Assembly (NCBI GenBank): GCA_963816745.1
Contig: CAWFLQ010000011.1
Location: 248,001-312,000, forward strand
Direction of reading: 5' to 3'
Length of the DNA stretch: 64,000 bases
DNA from: VAZQ01 sp963816745
Lineage (GTDB): Bacteria > Pseudomonadota > Alphaproteobacteria > Rhizobiales > Xanthobacteraceae
Below are positions 44,260-55,291 of the stretch, piece after piece (the first letter of the stretch is position 1; each line of letters begins with the position of its first letter). The notes under the pieces are model-generated. The model was not told where the DNA came from. It saw nothing but the letters and a program-made list of their open reading frames with translations, and ran no database searches. Made by a program: the position numbers and the translations under genes.

Positions 44260-45243
44260 TCACACCGGCTCGAACTTCACCGACTGCAAGAGCTCGGAAT
44301 TGCGTTGGACGTCCTTCACGACGAAGCGGGCGAACTCGTCCGGCGTCTCCTTGACCGGCACGATCCCCAGCTCCGCCAGCCGTCCGGACGCCGCCAGCTC
44401 CTGCGTGGCTTCATTGAAGGCCGCATTGAGCCAGGCGATGACGTTGGCCGGCAACGCCTTCGGCCCCCATACGCCGTACCATGAGGCGAACTCCAGGCCC
44501 GGCATCCCGCTCTCGGCCGCGGACGGGATGTCCGGCGCAAGGGGAATGCGCTTGGCGGCGGTGATCGCCAATGCCTTCACGCCGCCGCTGCGCGCCATCG
44601 GCAGTAGCGCGATCGCAGGATCGATCAGCATCTGCACATGGCCGGCCGCGACATCGGTCAAGGCGGGCGCGGTCCCGCGGTACGGCGCGATGGTCAGGTT
44701 CAGGCCCGCGAGCTTGTTGAACGCGACCTCCGCGATGTGGCCGGGCGCGCCGAGCGACGCCGCGGCGAAATTCCAGCGTTCCGGGTTCGCCCGCGCGGCC
44801 GCCACGACCTCGGTGATGTTCTTCTGCGGCAGCTTGGGCGCCATGACCAGCATCATCGGCGCTTCGCCGACGCGCGCGATCGTGGCAAAATCGGTAACCG
44901 GATCATAGGGCGCGCCGCGCATCACCTGCTTCGCCATGACATGGGTCGCGGCGGAGAACAGGACGGTGTAGCCGTCCGGTTCCGACTTCAGGACGGCCTG
45001 CCCCCCGATCGAGCCGCTGGCACCGGCGCGGTTCTCGACCACGACGGTGACGCCGCGCTTCTCCTTGAGCTTCTCGGCCAGGAGGCGCGCAAATACATCG
45101 ACGCCGCCGCCGGGAGCAAACGGTACGATGATGTGAATGGCCCGGTTCGGATAAGGCGCGCCCTGTGCAAAGGACGTCGCGACATTGAAACCTGCGCCGG
45201 CGGTTGCCAGCGCGGACGCGAGGAATTTTCGCCGATGGATCAT
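44260..45243 (-). CDS. Bug/TctC-family receptor with Tat-like signal
   Basis: A 327-residue TTT receptor beginning IHRRKFLASALATAGAGFN, a twin-arginine signal. Further motifs: HIIVPFAPGGGVDVFARLLA, VVENRAGASGSIGGQAV, PDGYTVLFSAATH, APYRGTAPALTDVAAGH and APDIPSAAESG. Reading frame intact. The adjacent MBL hydrolase on the same strand may be its partner, but a 200-base gap separates them. Confidence 0.92.
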   Translation of the reverse strand: MIHRRKFLASALATAGAGFNVATSFAQGAPYPNRAIHIIVPFAPGGGVDVFARLLAEKLKEKRGVTVVVENRAGASGSIGGQAVLKSEPDGYTVLFSAATHVMAKQVMRGAPYDPVTDFATIARVGEAPMMLVMAPKLPQKNITEVVAAARANPERWNFAAASLGAPGHIAEVAFNKLAGLNLTIAPYRGTAPALTDVAAGHVQMLIDPAIALLPMARSGGVKALAITAAKRIPLAPDIPSAAESGMPGLEFASWYGVWGPKALPANVIAWLNAAFNEATQELAASGRLAELGIVPVKETPDEFARFVVKDVQRNSELLQSVKFEPV

Positions 45244-45443
45244 TGTTGCCCCTCATTACACATGTAGCGGATGTTGTTTTCGGCCCCAGTCCATGCTCGA
45301 CGGCGTTTGAGGCAATTTTGGTTCCAAACGCAAGCAGCTATGATCGGGATGCGCGCAGGCTCTTCGCGCACGGCATGGATGTGGGCAGACGCGTGGGCCC
45401 GCGGCCCCCTTATTGCGCCATGATCGAGCGCCGCGCGACTTAC

Positions 45444-46421
45444 CTAAAGCACCAGCTGCATCGGCGACGGCACATAGCGGAAGCCGTCGCCGTGCTTGGC
45501 GAGCTGACCCAGGCCTGGCCACGGCATGTGGAACACCAGCAACGGGATGCGCTGCGCCGTCAGCAAGTCGAACAGCTTGACCCGCGACTCCGCTCCTTGC
45601 TTGGAATCGGTATCGAAGGCGACCTCGATCCGCGGGTGCTCGAACAGGATCACGTGGTGGGCGACATCACCGATGTTGCAGATGGTCTTGCCGCCCGAAG
45701 TGATCATGTAGACGGTGTGCCCGACCGTGTGTCCAGGCGTCTGCATCGCCTGCACGCCCGGCAGGATTTCCTGGCCGTCCTTGATGAAGATCATGCGGTC
45801 GCGATACGCAGGCAGGTTCTTCCTCGCGGTGCGGGCGGACCCTTCCGCAGGCGTGCCGAGGCGCTTGTCGTCCATCCAGAAGTCGAAATCGACCTCGGTC
45901 ATATAGACTTGCGCGTTCGGGAAGTTGCGGCTGCCGTCGTCCGCGACCATCCCGCCGGAATGGTCGATATGCGGGTGGGTAAGCACGACCGCGTCGATGT
46001 CCCCGGGATCGATGCCGGCCTGCTTGAGGCTGGTGAGCAACCGGCCGGTCTGGGTGTTGGGGCGCTTCACCGAGCTCATGCCGGTGTCGAACAGGACGAG
46101 CCGGTCGCCGGTATTGATGACGAGTGCGTTCTGATCGAGCACGACATTGTCGGTCGGCAGGAAATGATCGGCGAACATCTTGCCGAGCTCGGCTTCACTC
46201 GGGCCGCGGAACGTGCGCGAGGCTGGGCCGATCGGCAAGGGTCCGTCCGAGACGACCGTGGCCTCGATGCTGCCGATCTTGAAGCGATAGAAGGACGGCG
46301 CCTGCGTGTTCTGCATCGGCGCCTTGGCTCGCGCAGCGGGCGCGCTGCCGAGCAAGCTCAATGCGGTGGTCGCGGATGCTCCGGCGAGCAAGCTGCGGCG
46401 CGATAACGACATGTCACCCAT
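45444..46421 (-). CDS. Exported MBL-fold metallo-hydrolase
   Basis: A roughly 325-residue metallo-beta-lactamase-fold protein with a Tat-like leader (SLSRRSLLAGASATTALSLL). The zinc motif is DAVVLTHPHIDHSGGMV, followed by TPGHTVGHTVYMI, NIGDVAHHVILF and FHMPWPGLGQL. It resembles lactonase-like hydrolases of this fold. GGAGG precedes the ATG at 46421. Substrate unknown. Confidence 0.87.
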   Translation of the reverse strand: MGDMSLSRRSLLAGASATTALSLLGSAPAARAKAPMQNTQAPSFYRFKIGSIEATVVSDGPLPIGPASRTFRGPSEAELGKMFADHFLPTDNVVLDQNALVINTGDRLVLFDTGMSSVKRPNTQTGRLLTSLKQAGIDPGDIDAVVLTHPHIDHSGGMVADDGSRNFPNAQVYMTEVDFDFWMDDKRLGTPAEGSARTARKNLPAYRDRMIFIKDGQEILPGVQAMQTPGHTVGHTVYMITSGGKTICNIGDVAHHVILFEHPRIEVAFDTDSKQGAESRVKLFDLLTAQRIPLLVFHMPWPGLGQLAKHGDGFRYVPSPMQLVL

Positions 46422-46506
46422 GACGTCCACCTCCCTGAGTTTTTGTTTGAAGTTTTCCCGGATCCCTCCCCGAGTTGACGAAAGATTCTAGCGCCTTTGC
46501 GGCTTG

Positions 46507-46887
46507 TCACCAATGCCCCTTGCGCCGGTTCCAGGCGTAGAGCAGGTCGGCGAAACGGTCATAGCCGAAGCGTGTAAGCGGGCGCATGATCGGGTTACCC
46601 AGAAGCGCAGCCAGCCAATGCTCGCCGGGCGTCAGGCGCCAGACCGCGATCGCGACGTCGGCGCCGACAACGAGGCGCCCGGCTTCGTCGGTGGCATGGA
46701 GCCGCCGCCGCACGTCCTCGAGCGAGGCGCCGAAGCGCGCGAGCGCGTCCGGCTCGAAATTGATGTCGCGAAATTCGATGGTGCCCGCCTCGACCGCGGC
46801 GATCAGCTTGTTGCGCTGGCGATCGATGCCGGCGTTGCAGACCGGACAACGCGTGTTGTACCAGACGATGAGGCGGGGATCGGTCAT
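46507..46887 (-). CDS. DCC family thiol-disulfide protein (DUF393)
   Basis: A 126-residue DCC protein. The signature near the N-terminus is LIVWYNTRCPVCNAGIDRQR (variant of DGxCPLC, with both cysteines). AIAVWRLTPGEHWLAALLGN and YDRFADLLYAWNRRKG follow. The start at 46887 is chosen at the conserved domain. Function is uncertain, possibly disulfide exchange. Confidence 0.82.
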   Translation of the reverse strand: MTDPRLIVWYNTRCPVCNAGIDRQRNKLIAAVEAGTIEFRDINFEPDALARFGASLEDVRRRLHATDEAGRLVVGADVAIAVWRLTPGEHWLAALLGNPIMRPLTRFGYDRFADLLYAWNRRKGHW

Positions 46888-46972
46888 CCTTCCTCCTTCG
46901 AACCCATCCAGCTCCTTGCTATCATGAAAAGCGCATGGCCTCTTGGTCATGTGCGTCACGAGGAGGCAGGAC

Positions 46973-47482
46973 ATGTCGCCGACGACGGCAGCTCTGGGGA
47001 TCGCGCTCGCCTTGGCGGCGGGTGGTACAGCGAGCGCGGCGCCGGCAGGCAGGGACGTGCCGCGCGTCGCCTTCTTAGGCTTTCAGCTCGTCAATACGTC
47101 GCTGGAGCAGACCACGCCGGCCGAGACCGCGCGTATTCGCCTGCTGGACGATTTGTTCCGTGAGAAGCTCGCCGCCTCCAGCCGTTTCACGGTCGTCGCC
47201 ATCCCGCCCGAGATCGGCCGCGAGATCGAAACCGGACCGGCGATCTCGAACTGCAACGGTTGCGAGCGCGACTTCGCGCGGCGTATCGGCGCGAATTGGG
47301 CCGCCTGGGGCACGGTGCAGAAGGTGAGCAACCTCATCCTCAGCATCAATGTCTACGTGGAGGATGCCGAAGCCGGAAAGATGGAGTTCGTCAGGAGCGT
47401 CAACATCCGCGGCAACACCGACGAGTCATGGCGGCATGGGCTTACGTATCTGCTGCGCAACTATCTGCTTCGCGAGCCCTGA
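46973..47482 (+). CDS. Exported DUF2380/DUF3280-like protein
   Basis: A 169-residue protein with a signal peptide (LGIALALAAGGTASAAPAGR), then VPRVAFLGFQLVNTSLEQTT, DDLFREKLAASSRFTVVAIP, a CNGC pair, FARRIGANWAAWGTVQKVSN and a C-terminal RHGLTYLLRNYLL. It is similar to proteins annotated with DUF2380/DUF3280. GAGGAGG precedes the start. Function unknown. Confidence 0.7.
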   Translation: MSPTTAALGIALALAAGGTASAAPAGRDVPRVAFLGFQLVNTSLEQTTPAETARIRLLDDLFREKLAASSRFTVVAIPPEIGREIETGPAISNCNGCERDFARRIGANWAAWGTVQKVSNLILSINVYVEDAEAGKMEFVRSVNIRGNTDESWRHGLTYLLRNYLLREP

Positions 47483-47485
47483 CCT

Positions 47486-47766
47486 TCATCTCTGCTCGCG
47501 GCCGTGAAAGACACGAAGCATTACAAGACGCTCGCCATCCCATCGATATTGAAACACATAGGTCGCTTTCAATACCTCTAGAATGACCTGTCGATAGTGC
47601 TCGTGGCCCTCGATCGGACGGCCCAGTCTGGATGCTGCGATAATACTTCGGCTCTCTCGATGATCGCGCTAGCGACAATCGAAGAAAGGAAAGGATGCCG
47701 TTCTTGAAGAATTTCAGCAAAACGATCGAGGTCGCGGAGTGCGCCGGCCGACCACTCAAGCCTCAT
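47486..47766 (-). CDS. ParE/RelE-family toxin (one frame break)
   Basis: A roughly 94-residue toxin. It reads RLEWSAGALRDLDRFAEILQ, SIVASAIIERAEVLSQHPDW, then after a frame change GRPIEGHEHYRQVILEVLKA, TYVFQYRWDGERLVMLRVFHGRE, matching ParE in length and end. Near 47625 one G appears missing from a G run, the opposite of most frame changes in this window. If real, the toxin is inactive. Its start overlaps the antitoxin stop. Confidence 0.75.
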
Positions 47767-48037
47767 CGTTGTGCCAAGGCTTGAATGCCGGCGTTCCCCA
47801 GGTTTCGAGCCAACGCACCACGTCAGAGTTTGCAACCGTCGGCTGCCCGTCCCTGACTTCCGCCCAGCGACGATCAAGCTCGCCGAGCTCATCCGAAGCC
47901 ACGGTGACCGGTTGACCCTTGCGGAAAACAAATTCCGCGACCAGTTGCGACACGCTCAGCCCACGTTCGGCGGCACGGCGTTCAAGCCCGATCGCCGTAT
48001 CTTCATCGACTTCTATCGTACGCTTGGCCTTTGTCAT
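47756..48037 (-). CDS. Antitoxin of the ParE-type module
   Basis: A 93-residue protein with a ribbon-helix-helix-like N-terminus (TKAKRTIEVDEDTAIGLERR, AAERGLSVSQLVAEFVF), preceding a ParE-type toxin in the usual antitoxin-first order with an 11-base overlap. It should bind operator DNA and neutralise the toxin. A start at 48052 is also in frame. Confidence 0.75.
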   Translation of the reverse strand: MTKAKRTIEVDEDTAIGLERRAAERGLSVSQLVAEFVFRKGQPVTVASDELGELDRRWAEVRDGQPTVANSDVVRWLETWGTPAFKPWHNDEA

Positions 48038-48052
48038 GGCTGCCCCGCGCAC

Positions 48053-49030
48053 CTAATCCATTTTGATGCCGGTCTTGCGGACGATGTCGCCCCAGCGCTT
48101 GCTCTCCGCGGCGATGAAGGCGGAGAACTCCTCCGGCGTGCCGAGCGGCAGCGTCATGCCCTGGGCGAGGAAACGCTCGCGCACGTCGGGCGCCGCGAAC
48201 ACCTTGCGCGTCTCGCCGTTGAGCCAGTCGACCACGGCGCGCGGCGTTCCGGCCGGCGCCAGCAGGCCGAACCAGGGCCCGCCTTCGAGCTCGGGGAAGC
48301 CCGCTTCCGCCACCGTCGGCACGTCTGGCACCGCGGGAAGGCGCTGCGCCGACGCCACGGCGAGCGCGCGCACCTTGCCGGCGGTAAGCTGCGTACGCGC
48401 CAGCGGCACGATGTCGAACATCAGCGACACATGGCCGGCGACGAGATCCTGGACGGCCGGCGCCGCGCCACGATACGGCACGTGCACGAGATCGATGCCG
48501 GCGATCTGCTTGAACTGCTCGCCCACGATATGGCCCGACGTGCCGTTGCCCTGCGAGGCGTATGTGAGCTTGCCGGGATTGGCCTTGGCATGGGCGACGA
48601 GCTCGCGCATCGACTTGGCCGGTACGTCGGGGTGCACGACCAGGATGTTGGCCGATGCGACGATGTTGGTCACCGGCGCGAAATCCTTGATCCCGTCATA
48701 CGGCAGCTTTGCAACAAGGTGATGCAGGATGGCGTTGGTCGAGTGCATGCCGATGAACAGCGTGTATCCGTCGGCGGGCGCCTTGGCCGCGGCTTCGGCG
48801 GCGATCGCGCCGGCGCCGCCGGTGCGGTTCTCGACCACGGCGGTCTTGCCGCCCTCGCTGAGCTTCTGCGCCAGCGTGCGGGCGACGAGGTCGGCGATGC
48901 CGCCGGCCGCGGTCGCGACGATGATCTTGATCGGCTGGCTCGGATAGGTCTGGGCGGCCGCCGGCCCCGCGGCGAAGACGAGAGCGGCGAGCGAGGCAAC
49001 TATCAAGCGGCACAACGCGATCGATCTCAT
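48053..49030 (-). CDS. Bug/TctC-family periplasmic receptor
   Basis: A 325-residue TTT receptor with a Sec signal (IVASLAALVFAAGPAAAQ), then IKIIVATAAGGIADLVARTL in place of the usual PF.AGG, VVENRTGGAGAIAAEA, PADGYTLFIGMHS, HVPYRGAAPAVQDLVAGH and VPDVPTVAEAG. It is divergent from the DUF1330 gene at 49129 and lies just downstream of the toxin-antitoxin pair on the opposite-facing strand order. Reading frame intact. Confidence 0.92.
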   Translation of the reverse strand: MRSIALCRLIVASLAALVFAAGPAAAQTYPSQPIKIIVATAAGGIADLVARTLAQKLSEGGKTAVVENRTGGAGAIAAEAAAKAPADGYTLFIGMHSTNAILHHLVAKLPYDGIKDFAPVTNIVASANILVVHPDVPAKSMRELVAHAKANPGKLTYASQGNGTSGHIVGEQFKQIAGIDLVHVPYRGAAPAVQDLVAGHVSLMFDIVPLARTQLTAGKVRALAVASAQRLPAVPDVPTVAEAGFPELEGGPWFGLLAPAGTPRAVVDWLNGETRKVFAAPDVRERFLAQGMTLPLGTPEEFSAFIAAESKRWGDIVRKTGIKMD

Positions 49031-49128
49031 GGCACTCCCTCCTGGCGGGGCGGAGCTTACGATCGGCTGTTCCAACCGCTGCGCCGCACGTTTATTGTCA
49101 GTCTCGCAACATTCCCACGGAGACTGCA

Positions 49129-49425
49129 ATGGCCAAGAAAGCGTATTGGGTGACCACCTATCGCTCGATTTCGAACCCCGAGGCGCTCGCGGCCTATGCC
49201 AAGCTCGCCCCGACCGCGATCGCTCCGTTCGGCGGGCGCTATCTCGCGCGCGGCACGGCGGCGGCAGCCTACGAGGCCGGCCAGAAAGAACGCATCGTCA
49301 TCTCGGAATTCCCGAGCGTCGAGAACGCCAACAACGCCTACAACAGCCCCGCCTATCAGGACGCGCTGAAGGCGCTCGGCAACGGCGCGGTGCGCGACAT
49401 CCGGATCGTCGAGGCGGTGGAGTAG
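49129..49425 (+). CDS. DUF1330 domain protein (paralog of 36785)
   Basis: A 98-residue DUF1330 protein very similar to the one at 36785 (AKKAYWVTTYRSISNPEALA, then YAKLAPTAIAPFGGRYLARG and RIVISEFPSVENANNAYNSP). A histidine-phosphatase gene follows after 29 bases. The gene is divergent from a Bug receptor. Function unknown. Confidence 0.85.
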   Translation: MAKKAYWVTTYRSISNPEALAAYAKLAPTAIAPFGGRYLARGTAAAAYEAGQKERIVISEFPSVENANNAYNSPAYQDALKALGNGAVRDIRIVEAVE

Positions 49426-49454
49426 CGCACGAGCAGACCAGATCGGAGGATTGC

Positions 49455-49910
49455 ATGATCGTCTTCGCGGTTCGGCACGCCGACCGGACGTCCGCCGACG
49501 ACCTGTCCCCGGCGGGGCAGGAGCGGGCAAAACTGCTTGCGCGAATGCTGGCTGACAGTGGAGTCAGTGTCGTCTTTCGAAGCGATGCAACGCGGGCTGC
49601 CCGCACTGTCGAGCCCCTGAAGCTGCGGCTCGGCGACGCCCTGACAGTCAGGGAGGTCGGGTTTCCCGGACCGAACGGAATTGCCCATCACGTCGCCACG
49701 ATCGTTCAAGCCGTCCAGTCACAGCCAGCCGACGCGGTGGTCGCCGTCGTCAGCCATAGCAACACTGTGGGTCCGATCTTGCAGGGGTTGGATTCGCCCC
49801 CGATCGGTCCGATCGCCGACAATGAGTTCGACAAGCTGTTCGTGCTGTTTCGAGGCGCGAACCCGCAGCCGACCCTGCTGATGTTGCGGTATGGCGCGGC
49901 AACCCCTTAA
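49455..49910 (+). CDS. Histidine phosphatase superfamily protein
   Basis: A 151-residue phosphoglycerate-mutase-like protein. The N-terminal FAVRHADRTSADDLSPAGQE has a catalytic RHAD in place of the usual RHG, and the second histidine is in VAVVSHSNTVGPILQGL. It is short for the family. GGAGG precedes the ATG. It may be a small phosphatase; the substrate is unknown. Confidence 0.78.
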   Translation: MIVFAVRHADRTSADDLSPAGQERAKLLARMLADSGVSVVFRSDATRAARTVEPLKLRLGDALTVREVGFPGPNGIAHHVATIVQAVQSQPADAVVAVVSHSNTVGPILQGLDSPPIGPIADNEFDKLFVLFRGANPQPTLLMLRYGAATP

Positions 49911-49939
49911 AACGCTCTGCATCGATTTCCAACGAAGCC

Positions 49940-50025
49940 ATGCCGCTTCTCGCTGACAAGGTCTGCATCATCACCGGTCTCGGCCTTGCCAGCGCCAAGC
50001 TGTTCCTGAGTGAAGACGCCAAAGT
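49940..50025 (+). pseudogene. Truncated copy of the SDR gene at 50632
   Basis: The 86 bases after ATG 49940 closely match the first part of the SDR gene at 50632, including the words ATGCCGCTTCTCGC and AAGGTCTGCATCATCACC. About 15 bases of the glycine-rich cofactor loop are missing. Homology stops near 50025 and the reverse-strand gene at 50038 follows. It is a dead fragment left by duplication. Confidence 0.8.
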
Positions 50026-50037
50026 GTCGAGGAACCG

Positions 50038-50478
50038 CTACTTCATGCTCTTGCGGACGGTGTCAACCGACGCCCGCACGATTGCCTCCGGCGGGTTGGT
50101 ACGGGCAATGGAATAATCGAAAGCGAGCTGGACGTCGGCGAGCGCCGCCATCGTGCTGACTGCCCGCTTGCGGGTGAACAGAGCGACATAAGGGTTACGG
50201 GTGCCGGCGGGCACCTGGCTCCCCATCAGGAGCATGGCTTCGCAGAAATGCCGGTTGGCGATGTCGTTCTGGTAGATGTAGTTGAGATACGCCATCCCGA
50301 TCAGCGACGTCTCCTTCTTCAGGTCGGACTGAACGGGCTGCACGCCGGGCACGAGGCCGTTGCCGGCGTCCTTGCAGCGCGTCAGCGTCTGCTCGATCGA
50401 TATCTTCGTCTGCGCCATGCCGTCAGCAGGCGCCAGCAGCGCCATCGCTGCGATGACGAATGCCATTCCCTTCCACAT
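50038..50478 (-). CDS. Exported hypothetical protein
   Basis: A 146-residue protein with a signal peptide (AFVIAAMALLAPADGMAQ), then ISIEQTLTRCKDAGNGLVPG, NDIANRHFCEAMLLMGSQVP and DVQLAFDYSIARTNPPEAI. I do not recognise a family. Its start is preceded by GGAG. It lies on the opposite strand between an SDR fragment and the intact SDR gene, so it may have been inserted with that duplication. Confidence 0.6.
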   Translation of the reverse strand: MWKGMAFVIAAMALLAPADGMAQTKISIEQTLTRCKDAGNGLVPGVQPVQSDLKKETSLIGMAYLNYIYQNDIANRHFCEAMLLMGSQVPAGTRNPYVALFTRKRAVSTMAALADVQLAFDYSIARTNPPEAIVRASVDTVRKSMK

Positions 50479-50631
50479 CGGCAGCTCCTTCGCAAAACTA
50501 CGCAAGTGCGTCCCCTCCTAGCAGGAAAGCGTTTACGCTTTGCGAAGTGCATACGCCCTGCACGCCACTGCTCTTTCCCCCAGCGATACGCTAGGGTCGG
50601 CGCCACTCTTTCTGCGAACTTGGAGTAAGCC

Positions 50632-51393
50632 ATGCCGCTTCTCGCCGACAAGGTCTGCATCATCACCGGTGGCGCCGGCAGCCTCGGCCTTGCCAGCGCG
50701 AAGCTGTTCCTGAGCGAGGGCGCCAAGGTCATGCTGGTCGATCTCAGGGATGGCGACCTCGCGCGTGCCGCCGCCGAGCTCGCAAGCCCGAATGTCGACA
50801 CGGTCGCCGCCGACGTGAGCGACGCCGCCGCGACCCGCAACTACGTCGAGCGCACGGTCGCGAAATTCGGCGCGATCGACGTGCTCTTCAGCAATGCCGG
50901 CAACCACGGTCCGGTGGCGGCGGTGACCGACTATCCCGAGGACGTCTTCGACCGGGTGATCGCCGTGCACGTGCGCGGCGCGTTCCTCGCCTGCAAATAC
51001 GCGCTGCCGCGCATGAACGACGGCGGCTCGATCATCATCACCTCGAGCGTGGTCGGCGCCATGGGCGCGCCGGGCTCGGTCGCCTATGTGACGGCGAAGC
51101 ACGCGCAGGTCGGCCTCATGCGCACCGTGGCCAAGGAGGCCGCGCGGCGCGGCATCCGCGTCAACACGCTGCATCCGGGGCCGATCGACAACGCGTTCCA
51201 GCTCGAGATCGAGGACGGCATCGGCAAGATGGCGGGCGGCGTCGACGGCACCAAGCTGCTCGACGACATGATCCCGCTGCACCGCCACGCGCGGCCGGAC
51301 GAGATCGCGCGCTCGGCGCTCTATCTCGCGAGCGACATGGCGAGCTTCGTCACCGCGGCGACGCTGATGGCGGACGGCGGCTTGCGGGGGTGA
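50632..51393 (+). CDS. Short-chain dehydrogenase/reductase
   Basis: A 253-residue classical SDR: VCIITGGAGSLGLASAKLFL (cofactor loop), DVLFSNAGNHGPVAAV, IIITSSVVGAMGAPGS, VAYVTAKHAQVGLM with Tyr and Lys, and a C-terminal FVTAATLMADGGLRG. The nearby fragment at 49940 copies its 5' end. The substrate is unknown. Reading frame intact. Confidence 0.88.
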   Translation: MPLLADKVCIITGGAGSLGLASAKLFLSEGAKVMLVDLRDGDLARAAAELASPNVDTVAADVSDAAATRNYVERTVAKFGAIDVLFSNAGNHGPVAAVTDYPEDVFDRVIAVHVRGAFLACKYALPRMNDGGSIIITSSVVGAMGAPGSVAYVTAKHAQVGLMRTVAKEAARRGIRVNTLHPGPIDNAFQLEIEDGIGKMAGGVDGTKLLDDMIPLHRHARPDEIARSALYLASDMASFVTAATLMADGGLRG

Positions 51394-51528
51394 GGCGGGG
51401 GCGGATACGCTCGCGCCTCACATGCGCTAGCTGCAGCGCGGATACAACGCTGCGAGCTCCCGGCCGCGAAGGAATATCGGCTTCGACGTGAGGCCGCCCG
51501 GCGGGGCGCGGACGAAAGAAATCGTCGC

Positions 51529-52719
51529 TCAATACACCGAATCGAACGTGCGGACCTTGGGTTCGGCCGGCGGCGTGCTCCCCTCCGGTGAGGCAGGCGG
51601 CACCGAGCGCGCATGCCTCGGCCGCTTGGCGGTCGACGCCGATTTTGCAGGCGCAGCTTTCGGCTTTGCAGCCTGCGCCGGATCGATGCCGGTGCCCGAC
51701 GGAACAGATGCGAGGCTCATGCCTGGCGTGACATCAGGACCAGACGCCGCCGCGATCAACGCGGGCACAACGATGTTCCGTTGCGCGGGATCCTCCCACG
51801 CCACCTCGGCGGTGATCGGCGCGGTCCGTTCGACCGCAGCCTTGCGGATATGCTCCTCGATCAACTGGCGCATGCGGGCATCGCGCGCGCCATTCGAGCG
51901 GCCGCCGAGCACGACGGCTACGATGTGCTTCTGGTCGCGGCGAACCGAGGACACCAAGTTGTAGCCGGAGGCATCGGTGTAGCCGGTCTTGATGCCGTCG
52001 ACGCCCTGCACCTGCCCCAGCAGCATGTTGTGATTGCGGATCTCGAGCCCGCGATATTTGAAGCTCGCGGTGGCGAAATACTGGTAGTAGACCGGAAATC
52101 GATGTTGAATGGCCCGGCCCAAGGTGGCCTGGTCGCGGGCGGTCGTGAGCTGCAGTTGGGCCGGCAACCCGGATGCGTTGATGTAGGTCGTGCTCGCCAT
52201 GCCGAGCCATGCCGCTTTCATCGTCATCAGCCTGGCGAAGTCCGCTTCGGTGCCGCCGATCGCTTCGGCGATCGCCGCCGCGGCGTCGTTCGCCGATTTC
52301 GTGACCAGTCCCCGGATCGCGTCCTCGACGGTAATGGTCTGACCCACCTTGAGATTGAGTTTCACCGGGCGCTGGGTGGCGGCGTGAGCCGAGACCGGCA
52401 GGGCGGTGTCGAGCTTGAGGTGGCCGGCCTCGAGCTGCTCGAACAGCAAGTACAGCGTCATGATCTTGGTCAGCGATGCCGGATGACGCAGCGCATCGGC
52501 ATCGACCTCGTGCAGCACCTCGCCCGACTTGTCGTCAATGACGATGGCGGCATAGAGCGGCAACAGGAAACCGGTGTCCTCGGCAGGACTCGCTTGCGGC
52601 TGCGGCTGCTTGCGGGCCGCACGCGCCTGCGCATCGCAGGCGACGCCCGCAACGGTCAGCGATGCCAGCACGCCGGCAATAGCAAGCCGACACGCGCGTA
52701 ATCGACGAGCTGAGCCCAT
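51529..52719 (-). CDS. D-alanyl-D-alanine carboxypeptidase (PBP5/6 type)
   Basis: A 396-residue exported peptidase that trims pentapeptide side chains of peptidoglycan. All three active-site motifs are present: HPASLTKIMTLYLL (Ser-x-x-Lys), LVTKSANDAAAAIAE (Ser-x-Asn) and VDGIKTGYTDASGYN (Lys-Thr-Gly). It has a signal peptide (AIAGVLASLTVAGVACDAQA). The C-terminus is a long Ala/Pro/Lys-rich tail in place of the usual amphipathic anchor helix. Reading frame intact. Confidence 0.9.
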   Translation of the reverse strand: MGSARRLRACRLAIAGVLASLTVAGVACDAQARAARKQPQPQASPAEDTGFLLPLYAAIVIDDKSGEVLHEVDADALRHPASLTKIMTLYLLFEQLEAGHLKLDTALPVSAHAATQRPVKLNLKVGQTITVEDAIRGLVTKSANDAAAAIAEAIGGTEADFARLMTMKAAWLGMASTTYINASGLPAQLQLTTARDQATLGRAIQHRFPVYYQYFATASFKYRGLEIRNHNMLLGQVQGVDGIKTGYTDASGYNLVSSVRRDQKHIVAVVLGGRSNGARDARMRQLIEEHIRKAAVERTAPITAEVAWEDPAQRNIVVPALIAAASGPDVTPGMSLASVPSGTGIDPAQAAKPKAAPAKSASTAKRPRHARSVPPASPEGSTPPAEPKVRTFDSVY

Positions 52720-52883
52720 GAGATGCCCCAGCCACCCTGCCCGCAGGCATTACCCCGACACTATTACTAATCCCGAAATTTGCGGCCCTGGCTGTCACCG
52801 GGAAGCCACACCTCGCGGGAAATCGCACAATGCGGCTCGGCTACGAGGGCAGCTGTCGGACCGATTGCGCGATCAATGTCAGA

Positions 52884-55032
<2,149 letters not shown>

Positions 55033-55291
55033 TACTGCTCTCCTGGAGACGTTCTCCTGGGACACCCGCCCCCGGAACGTCGATCACACTATCCCTACCC
55101 TATGCGGGGAGAGTCGAACCGCCGAAAGGGCAGCGCCGAACCGGGTCAAAACCCTCGGCGCCGCCCTGATTCGTCCGGCCGGAGTGTCACCGGAGCCGCT
55201 TAAGCCCCGATTAACCCTCCATACAGCGAAAGCCAAAGGTTTATTCCGGGCCGGTTCCCGGGCACCCCTTGGCTTGCCACACGTCCCGCAT

